A DNA stretch of 64,000 bases from Luidia sarsii (taxonomy: Eukaryota; Echinodermata; Asteroidea; Paxillosida; Luidiidae), in assembly GCA_949987565.1 (NCBI GenBank), contig OX465115.1, positions 8,954,566 to 9,018,565 on the forward strand, in the 5' to 3' direction. The notes under the pieces are model-generated. The model saw only the letters and a program-made list of their open reading frames with translations. It did not search any database and was not told the DNA's origin. Shown here piece by piece: positions 56,401-64,000 of this stretch. Both the position numbers and the translations under genes were made by a program. Every line of letters begins with the position of its first letter. Position 1 is the first letter of the stretch.

Positions 56401-59400
56401 CAAAAGAGGGCAATTTTTGGATACACCTTTTCCCAACTTAGATATAGTGCAAAATTGAAACCAAACAAAATTTTGCTTAAAATGGAGTTTGAAGTTTGCC
56501 CCTTTAAAGCGATGTCACGTGACACATGATGACGTCATGATGCTGTCAAGGGTATGATACATAATTTGAGCAACGGTTCTATGCCAAGTTTGAAGAAAAT
56601 CCAACTGTGTTCAATGGCCAAAATGGCTCTTACAAAACCCAAGTGCTTTGTCTATGGGATGTTTTCCGACAAGAAGACCGAAAAAAACCCCCAGAGATTT
56701 ATGTCTGTTGGCAAACAGAACATAACGCTTTTCCGCATCTGGTTCTCTTAAAAAAATCTACATCTATGGGGTTCGAACCCGTACCCTCCATTTGTACCCC
56801 AAAACGCACGTGAATATTTTGTGCACAAAGTCTATGGGACTTCATTATATTATTAAAAAAATTATAATAATTCTAAAAAATGCTCAATTTGTTCCAAACT
56901 CAGGATTTAGAATGTCTAGCCCAATAGCTAACTGCCCACCAAATTTCGAGAAGATTGACCTATGGCTAATATGTGCTTTAAAATCACACATTTTGATGAC
57001 GTCATGATTGCGTCATGGCATTTTGGCCCCAGTTGGTGTTTCTAATTTGCATCCCGAATAGATATAAACGAAAAAATTCATGAGATAAGGTCGCAAACAA
57101 ATGATGGCAATTTTTGGATACACCTTGTCCCAACTTAGATCTAGTGCAAAGATGAAACCAAACGAAGTTGTACTTTTGCTAAAAATGGACTTTGAAATTT
57201 GCCCCTTTTAAGCGCTGTCACGTGACACGTGGTGACGTCACGATGGTTTCAATAAAACTGTGCATAACTCACCATGGGCTCTATGCATTCGCAAAGTTTG
57301 AAAAAACTCCAAGTGTGTTCAATGGCCAAAGTGGCTCTTACAAAACCCATGTACAAAGTCTATGGAATTTTGGCGACAAGAAGAAGAAGACGAAGGAACT
57401 AGAGATTTATGTCTGTTGGCAAACAGAACATAACGCTTTTCCGCATCTGGTTCTCTTAAAAAAAAAAAAAAAAAAGGATGAATTTTTTTTGGACATCAAC
57501 GGGATTCGAACCCGTAACCTCCATTCCTAACCCAAAATGCACGTGCATATTTTGTGCACAAAGTGTATGGGACATCATTATATTTTTCAAAAAATCATAA
57601 TAATTCTGAACAATGATCAATTGCTTCCAAACTCAGGATTTAGAATGTCTAGCACAATAGCTAACTGCCAACCAAATTTCGAGACGATTGACTTTTGGCA
57701 AATATGCGTTTTAAAAACATGCATTTTGATGACGTCACGATTGGGTCATGGCATTTTTGCCCCGGAGGGTGTTTCTAAACTACATCCCCAATAGATATTA
57801 GCAAAAAAATTAAACAAATCTTGCTCCGATGGCCAAATATGCACAATTGAATGTGAAAATCTGAAAAGTTCATGACCTCATTAATATTCATGAGATAAGG
57901 TCACGATCAAATGATAGCAATTTTTGGATACACCTTGTCCCAACTTAGATATAGTGCAAAAATGAAACCAAACGAATTTGTACTTTTGCTAAAAATGGAC
58001 TTTGAAATTTGCCCCTTTAAAGCGCTGTCACGTGACACATGGTGACGTCACGATGGTTTCAATGATACTGTGCATAACTTCAGCATGGGCTCTATGCATC
58101 TGCAAAGTTTGAAAAAAATCCAAGTGTGTTCAATGGCCAAAGTGGCTCTTACAAAACCCATGTACAAAGTCTAAGGGATTTTGGCGATAAGAAGAAGAAG
58201 AAGAAGGAATAAAAAAAAATCAGAACAACAACAATAGCTTTTCCGCTTCGTGGCGGAAAAGCTAATAAAAGAACTAGAAATTTATGTCTGTTGGCTAACA
58301 GAACATAACGCTTTTCCGCATCTGGTTCTCTTAAAAAAAATTGGAAAAAAAAGGACATCAACGGGATTCGAACCAATACCCTCCATTCCTACCCCAAAAC
58401 GCATGTGCATATTTAAAGCACAAAGTGTGTGGGACTTCATTATAATATTCAAAAAATCATAATAAATCTCAACAATGGTCAATTGGTTCCAAACTCAGGA
58501 TTTGAAATGTCTAGGCCATTAGCTAAATGGCCACCAAATTTCGAGAAGATTGACCATTGGCAAATATGTGTTTTAAAAACACGCATTTTGATGACGTCAC
58601 GATCGCGTCATGGCATTTTGGCCCCGGTGGGTGTTTCTAAACTACATCCTCAATAGGTATAAAAAATACACAAAATCTCGCTCCGTTGGCCAGATATGCT
58701 CAATTGAATGTGAAATTTTGAAAAGTTCATGACCTCATAAATATTCATGAGATTATATCACGATCTAATGATGGCAATTTTTGGATACATCTTTTCCCAA
58801 CTTAGATCTAGTGCAAAATTGAAGCCAAATAAATTTGTACTTTTGCTAAAAATGGACTTTGGAATTTGCCCCTTTAAAGCACTGTCATCTTACATTTGGT
58901 GACGTCACGATTGTTTCAACGATACTGTGCATAACTTCATCATGGGCTCTATACATTTGCAAAGTTTCAAAAAAATCCAAGTGAGTTCAATGGCCAAAGT
59001 GGCTCTTACAAAACCCCTGTACAAAGTCTATTGGATTTTGGCGACAAGAAGAAGGAATAAAAGAAAAATCTTAACAAAAACATGAGCTTTTCCGCTCGCT
59101 GAAGCGGCGGAAAAGCTAAAAATCAGAACAACAACAATAGCTTTTCCGCTTCGCTGAAGCGTGCGGAAAAGCTAAAAAAAAAATCAGAACAAGAACATTA
59201 CATGTGTAGCGGAAAAGCTATTTACCTACCGGTATTTGCTACTCACCTACGAGTTTCATAAAGAGGGAAAAATCAAAAATTGTTGGGAACTGCATGGAAA
59301 GATTTCCCCAGCTTTTTCCCACTGGCATTTTGACATCCAAAAGCCTGGTAGTACACCATCATTCAGCTCGTGAGTGTATAACTGTACGCACTATACATGT

Positions 59401-59638
59401 AGTTGGGGTACATCCGTCTGGGCCCATGCAGGAGTTTTCCTTTGCGATGTCATACCCCCCGCAGTGACTGACGGGCCATTCAAAAAGATGGCGGCTTGTG
59501 GGAACGCGAATTCGACCACCGAATTCCATGATTTTTCCTTCTTTATGAAACTCGAGGTGAGTAGCACATAGGTAATTGTAGGTTGTTTTTAACACCCAAT
59601 CAGATAAGCCAACATTTTTCTCTGGGTTTCATTCCCCT
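53487..59638. mobile_element. TTAA-flanked long-TIR element (489 bp) carrying a 5.7-kb array
   Basis: TTAA is present at 53483-53486 and 59639-59642. The ends AAGGGGAATGAAACCCAGAG and CTCTGGGTTTCATTCCCCT are inverted. The inverted repeat continues through GTGTTAAAAACAACCTAC and, beyond the array, GCTACTCACC and GAGTTTCATAAAG (59238-59277 with 59528-59571). Removing 53557-59220 leaves 489 bp. The TTAA target suggests piggyBac-type mobilisation. No transposase is present. Confidence 0.88.
53557..59220 (+). mobile_element. Head-to-tail array of seven type A units (candidate Helentron/HINE)
   Basis: Unit starts (CTAGARATTTATGTCTGTTG or variants) are at about 53557, 54355, 55139, 55957, 56692, 57399 and 58274; units are 700-950 bp. 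Each keeps the order: 5' GCTTTTCCGCATCTGG, B-box-like GGGATTCGAACCC (degenerate in some), CACGTGCATATTTTGTGCAC, a TGACGTCA site, TAATATTCATGAGAT, CCCAACTTAGAT, GTCACGTGACAC, and a second TGACGTCA about 310 bp from the first. Units 3, 6 and 7 end in AGCTTTTCCGC..GCGGAAAAGCT hairpins; unit 7 has three. Shared subterminal GCTTTTCCGC/GCGGAAAAGC, a 3' hairpin, T-rich targets and tandem copies fit a Helentron-like rolling-circle family (inference). No ORF. Confidence 0.82.
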
Positions 59639-59720
59639 TTAATAATATGCTAATTATTGAAAGTTATTGAATTTTGGAGTTTGTTATTCTTACTTTAAAT
59701 TGTTAATTGCTCTAATATAG
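59221..59720. other. Right part of the TTAA element and the 3' end of the kazrin intron
   Basis: 59221-59638 is the right part of the long-TIR element. 59639-59720 is the intron end, copied at 53313-53394, with 3' splice site TCTAATATAG. Confidence 0.8.
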
Positions 59721-60028
59721 CAATGAAGTCAGACCGCAAACGTCTCAAGGGAGAGAAAGTGGACCTTCTTAACCAGATGAAACAGCTTTATTGTACACTT
59801 GAAGCCAAGGAAGAGGAAATGAGAGACTTCATTCGGAACTATGAACAACGTGTCTCAGAGAGTGATGAAAGTCTCAGGAAGGTGATTGCTGAGAAGGAAG
59901 AAGTTGAGAAAGATAGATGGGAAATACTGAAGAGGGCACGAGAAGCAGCCGAAAGATCAGTGTCATTGAGGGAAGAACTGGATCGGAGCGATAAGGAAAT
60001 AAAAGCATTAGAGCTGGAACTAGAAAAG
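59721..60028 (+). CDS. kazn: Kazrin, conserved coiled-coil exon
   Basis: The 3' splice site is CTCTAATATAG|CA and the donor is GAAAAG|GTATTG. The exon is 308 nt, phase 1 in and phase 0 out. The product, A-MKSDRKRLKGEKVDLLNQM then KQLYCTLEAKEEEMRDFIRN-YEQ, is the most conserved kazrin coiled-coil stretch. It continues as a long charged helix to LELELEK. This exon makes the gene assignment. The coiled coil mediates dimerisation and partner binding at junctions or endosomes in vertebrates. Its first ~32 nt are duplicated at 53395 in the preceding intron. Confidence 0.95.
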
Positions 60029-61629
60029 GTATTGTACTGTATATATATATTGTAGGGGAAAAGCAAGTCCTTATTATACAGTACTGGCTATATAATGTAG
60101 CACTTGTCTTCCAATGCATGATGAATCTGTACACTGTCCCACTATCGTGATGCATGGTCATCCGGTCTTAGTGTGATTGTGCCTGGTAATTTTGATAAAG
60201 AGCAGTAACTCCCCCCCCCCCCCCTCCTGGTGATCAGGAAACAATCCCCAGTTGCAGGCACCTTATCTCTTGGTGTGAGTAGACCTTTTACTTTTCCAGG
60301 AAACTATGCAGGTATTGTGAAAATCCCACAAGCACTGCTTGAGCTACATGTACATGTACTACAGCGCATTATACATGCAAACACAGACAAGCAAATGTAC
60401 TGTTTTATCGATCCTCCATGTCATGGTGCCACCACATGTTTACATTTCTGGTAGTACAATTTTGATGTTGTTTTATAAACTTCGAAAGATCTGGCTTTAA
60501 AGGGCATGGCATTAAATAGATATATTGCAACTTAACTGCTCCAAATGGAAGGTAGTCTGTTGTAGGGCTGGAGGTACCTGCACTATCCTGTTAGTGTTAA
60601 CCCAAACGGTCGGTTAACCGTTTATGGTTTTCGGGTTTGGTCAACCATTTTTAAATGTTTAAATGTGCACTTAACTTTTTGGTGCCTCAAGCGCTGGGGA
60701 AAAAACCTTTTTCATCAAACACAAAAGAAAAGTTTAGACTGGAAATGCCCGGAAAGTTCTCTGAGTGTGTTTTTTTTAAACTTACTTCCTTTTTATATAG
60801 GTTTGCCCTCGGTGGATTAATTCTGACAGGAGTGACAGGGATTGGATTTTACAGCCTTTTAAGAAGCATTGATTAAAATGATCATGCAACTCCAGACACT
60901 GTAAAAACTGGCAATTGCAGTCTATCTTGCCGTTCACAAGTGTTGGAAAACACAATTATTTTCAACTTTTTTCTCATTGAATCACATTTTAGGCATGTAA
61001 GTTGTGTCCATGGCAGAGTCAGTTCGTCCAAGTGTCTGTAAAGTCACGGACCATACAAGTCTTATGATTGGTATTAATGTTCTCCAAATCTCACTGGTCA
61101 AAGCTATTTTAGAGCTTTCCAGATTTACTGTGGCCATTGATAATTTGTAAAATATGCATACATTATACATGTACAATGTACATGTACATTGATTTGATTT
61201 GATTTGATTTATTTATTTTTACACTTGTGGCCAAAGACCAAATTGCGGTAAAATGTACAGTAAGTAAACCAATATCATAACTACAATAGGGATGAATACA
61301 CAATTATAAAAAAACTTCAATAATAAGAAAATACATCAATTAATAGACAATAATTAACATCACGATATGAAAATATGAAATGACAACATCAATTAAATCA
61401 TAGATACAGGGAGCAGGATGGGTAAAGAATATATATAGTCTAGAAAATGAAGATAATTTTAAACAATAAAAACACATGTATGTGTTGGGGGGAAAAGCAT
61501 GTAGAAATTTAAAGCTTATAGTTATATCATTGTGTAGACATTACTTAAAATCTCAACAAATTTATATTTGAAGACATACAAACCAGGTTTTTTTGCAAAG
61601 ACCTATGCCCTGTGTCCTTTTGCCCACAG
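60029..61629. other. Kazrin intron
   Basis: It contains a C-run at 60211-60226, a (TTGAT)n microsatellite at about 61189-61215 and scattered ACATGTAC words. An open frame at 60655-60876 has no support. Confidence 0.6.
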
Positions 61630-61852
61630 ATGAAGCAGCATAAGTCAGCAGAAAGACAAAATCAATCCATTGGACAAACTGTTGCTCTTACGAGTACACC
61701 TATTTCAACACCAGATGGGACAGATGGTTACTACAGACAGAGCCACAAGCCCGTGTCCAAAGCTAATAGCCAGTTGTCAGTTTCTTTATCTGACCATGTC
61801 AGCTCATCACCGTCGGCACACAGTGATTTAACCTCACAGCCAGATGCATCAG
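61630..61852 (+). CDS. kazn: Kazrin, Ser/Thr-rich linker exon
   Basis: The 3' splice site is CTTTTGCCCACAG|ATG and the donor is GCATCAG|GTAACT. The exon is 223 nt, phase 0 in and phase 1 out. It encodes MKQHKSAERQNQSIGQTVAL and then a low-complexity Ser/Thr/Pro-rich segment (SQLSVSLSDHVSSSPSAHSD). In vertebrate kazrin a similar disordered linker follows the coiled coil. Sequence conservation is low; phase and position support it. Confidence 0.85.
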
Positions 61853-62068
61853 GTAACTTGTGTCAGACTCTCAACATTTTCATGAAGTATGAAGTTTTGA
61901 TAGCATAAGAACCCCACTGTGTAGTGTGTTTATTAGGGGTCGTAATTGGTCAAATCTTGGTGGATACAATTAATGTTATTCATCAAATAAAGGTGCTGTT
62001 ATTATATTATTGTTATGTATTTATCACACTATTAGGTTCTGTCATAAGACTTATGATTTTTGTTACAG

Positions 62069-62275
62069 ATGTCATGATAGGTGATAGCACAAGTACAGAG
62101 CATCTCCTCTCTCCATCTGAGGGCATTGCACGGTCAACTGAAGATGTTGCATGTGGAGTCACTCCTACACGAGAGAAGAAAAAAAAGTCCAAGAAACAGT
62201 CAAAAAAATTTAACTCCCTTTCAAAGATCTTCAGCAAAAGGAATAGATCCACACTGGAGCAGTTAGTTTTTGATG
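62069..62275 (+). CDS. kazn: Kazrin, basic-tract exon
   Basis: The 3' splice site is TTTTTGTTACAG|AT and the donor is TTTGATG|GTAAGA. The exon is 207 nt, phase 1 in and phase 1 out. It encodes DVMIGDSTSTEHLLSPSEGI, then the lysine-rich REKKKKSKKQSKKF followed by NSLSKIFSKRNRSTLEQLVF. Vertebrate kazrin has a comparable lysine-rich block followed by ISRVFARGK-like residues before its SAM domains. The block may serve as a nuclear-localisation or phosphoinositide-binding region (inference). The SAM exons should lie beyond the window. Confidence 0.9.
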
Positions 62276-62344
62276 GTAAGATTACTATAAGGGCTACTTC
62301 CAATCAATTTAGCCCATTCTCCATTTTCAATGTATTTTGTCATT

Positions 62345-63427
62345 GGCTTTTCCGCCACTACAGCATAGCGGGAAAGACAGACTTTTTCCTCTGATTTTTT
62401 TTTCCAGTTTCTTAATTTTCTTTTTTTCCGGCTGATTCTTCGATGCTCAAAATCTAGAGATCCACAAAATATCCCTTGGCCAAACTTGACACACAAAGCA
62501 CATATAATGTACCCTTATACTTGAAATTGGTCTCAATTGCATTGCTCAAAGGATGGTCATGTGACAGCACTTTGAAATTTAAATTTGAAAACATGAAAAA
62601 AATCATGATAAATCAACAGTTGGCTCCCTTGTCTTGCTGTTTGTGGCATGTAAGGGGTCTTTCCAGGCACTACAGATGGATGACCTTCGTGATGTCATCT
62701 GACCTCGTCTTCCGGTTGAAACAGGAAGTGCTCTCGTATACAAATTTGGTGACGGTTGTGAAATTCGTGTTAACGATACTACGTGAAGGTCGAGTCACTT
62801 TCTATTAACACATAACCCGAGAGAAGGCGGTACACAATATGTACAGCGTGCTACGACTGTTATGGCTTTGTTTGAGCTCAGGGTAGCAGGCAGTCAGTAC
62901 AAAGTGAATGGTACTGCTTGATATGGCCAACACAATTGAGAGAGAGGGAGCTGGAGGGAGCTGGAGGGAGCAAGAAAGAGCGGAGAGACGTAGAGAGGGG
63001 GAGAGAGCGAGGGGAGGGAGAGGTGGTTGAGGGGAGGAACTGCAGTAAAAGAATGCTGGCAAGATTCTGGCTGATCTTGTGTCCAGCATGCAGTCACAAA
63101 CCAGGGAGAGGGATAGGGAGAGAGGAGGGTGAGATAATGGAAGAGGTGGAGGACGACGGTGAGGGAGAAGGAGAGGGGAGGGTTAGAACAAGTGGTAGGG
63201 AGTGCGGGACGGAGGGGAGAGGACATGATGCTTATGCCAAGTCCTGACAAGGTTCGGACTGGGTTAGTGTGCTGTAGTCAGTCAGTACACAGGAATGATA
63301 CTGCAAACACAATGGATCGGCAAGGGTAGTTGTTTTTTTCTTCAGATTTTTGAGTAGAGTCGGCTGTTCCCCAGAAAGAAAAGAAAAAGAAAAACCCTAT
63401 GCTCTGTGACAACAGACGAAGATTTCA
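62345..63427 (-). mobile_element. Type B hairpin-end element, copy 3
   Basis: The 3' end is GGCTTTTCCGCC...GCGGGAAAG (62345-62376), a decayed hairpin 70 bp after the last kazrin exon. The 5' end at 63427 includes ACAACAGACGAAGATTT. In order it shares with copy 2 the CCAAACTTGACACACA block, the GACCTCGTCTTCCGG block, the polypurine tract (62936-63210) and the 220-bp tail. No ORF. Confidence 0.8.
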
Positions 63428-64000
63428 TTGAAATTATGAGTTGGTTGCTTTGTGGCCATTTGATGTTTTGTTCTCACTTGTCACCTTGAAGTGCTTGCTT
63501 TCCACCTGAAATGGCAAAGGTTCAGACATGCTCTATGACATGATTATGAAAGTATGGATCAAAGAAATGTCACTTGGTGTTTCCGCCTTCTCTGCAAGAG
63601 GCGACCTCAATCAATTGTTAAACAACTCATGACTGGTTTGGAGAGTGGTTGCCTGAGTGCAGAGTTGCGAGTATCAGTAAATCACGTGAAGAAAGTATTG
63701 TAGTGTATGTGTCAACCAGCGACTGCATGCATGTTGTCTTGCTGCAACATGCAATGGACGCAGGCAAATGAGATTTTGAATGAACTATTCTAACCATGAG
63801 CGGAGTTGGACAAATTCCCCCCTTTTAACTGATAACTCAACGTTGGATAATGGGTACTAACTAGTACCCTGAAGACTCTAACATAGATGATTTAAATGGG
63901 ATTTGATTTTAGAAAGGTACATGTACATGTACATCAGTGTTTATTCCATGTTTCCAAACTAATGTTCATGTTCACTAAAATTCATGTGAGCCTCAAGAAT
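63428..64000. other. Kazrin intron, no exon seen
   Basis: I find no SAM-domain exon or other feature up to the window edge. A short ACATGTAC tract is at 63918-63931. Confidence 0.45.

Noticed and set aside
60655..60876. 73-codon frame with a hydrophobic end as a kazrin exon
   Set aside because: The splice sites around it do not match the phase of the neighbouring exons (60028 and 61630 are both phase 0 and already compatible).
62276..64000. SAM-domain exon of kazrin
   Set aside because: Searched by eye for SAM-like helices and in-phase splice sites; only the type B element and unremarkable intron were seen.

Overview
The window is eukaryotic nuclear DNA from a metazoan. It holds split exons with consensus splice sites and consistent phases, many decayed transposable elements, and no bacterial operon signals. 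Several repeats (an inverted-repeat element beginning GGGCCAATTTCATAGAG, another ending GGCTTTGTGAAATCCACCCC, and pervasive ACATGTAC palindromic simple repeat) are of a kind I associate with invertebrate deuterostomes such as echinoderms, hemichordates and amphioxus. A sea star-like echinoderm is my guess, at low confidence.

0-22 kb is a graveyard of autonomous elements. A minus-strand Ty3/gypsy element runs off the left edge; its right LTR is 3833-4100, with the primer-binding site at 3812-3829. A minus-strand APE-type LINE (4400-5039 and 11776-13649) is split by a second, plus-strand Ty3/gypsy element (5040-11775) flanked by the 5-bp duplication AGACT. That element has lost most of gag and carries two MITEs and a 1.46-kb insert. 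A broken Polinton/Maverick follows (14.67-18.81 kb): protein-primed DNA polymerase B on plus; integrase and small membrane/coiled-coil ORFs on minus. A Penelope-like retroelement lies at 20.57-22.05 kb.

22-42 kb has no recognisable host gene. It holds structured repeats: a 674-bp near-perfect palindrome inside a satellite whose units have inverted ends (23.22-24.63 kb); a 1249-bp fold-back element with a CCCTGC target duplication (25171-26419); a 516-bp MITE with an exact 8-bp duplication (28139-28654); tRNA-derived SINE copies; an 830-bp hAT-like element; and TGTACA/ACATGT arrays.

42.8-62.3 kb contains six exons of one plus-strand host gene, which I recognise as kazrin (KAZN): coiled-coil region, linker and a basic tract. 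The gene continues to the right, where its SAM domains should lie. Its introns are loaded with repeats. The 9.9-kb intron between 49859 and 59721 is a nested structure that resolves almost completely. A tandem duplication of about 170 bp copied the 3' splice site and the first 30 nt or so of the 59721 exon. One copy then took a CAGG-ended element (50022-53272), which received a two-unit insertion (50182-52644). The other copy took a TTAA-flanked, long-TIR element (53487-59638), which received seven head-to-tail units (53557-59220) with hairpin ends. These units look like a non-autonomous rolling-circle (Helentron/HINE-type) family. The two duplicated copies act as each other's empty sites.

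No element reads as intact. The only functional gene supported is kazrin.
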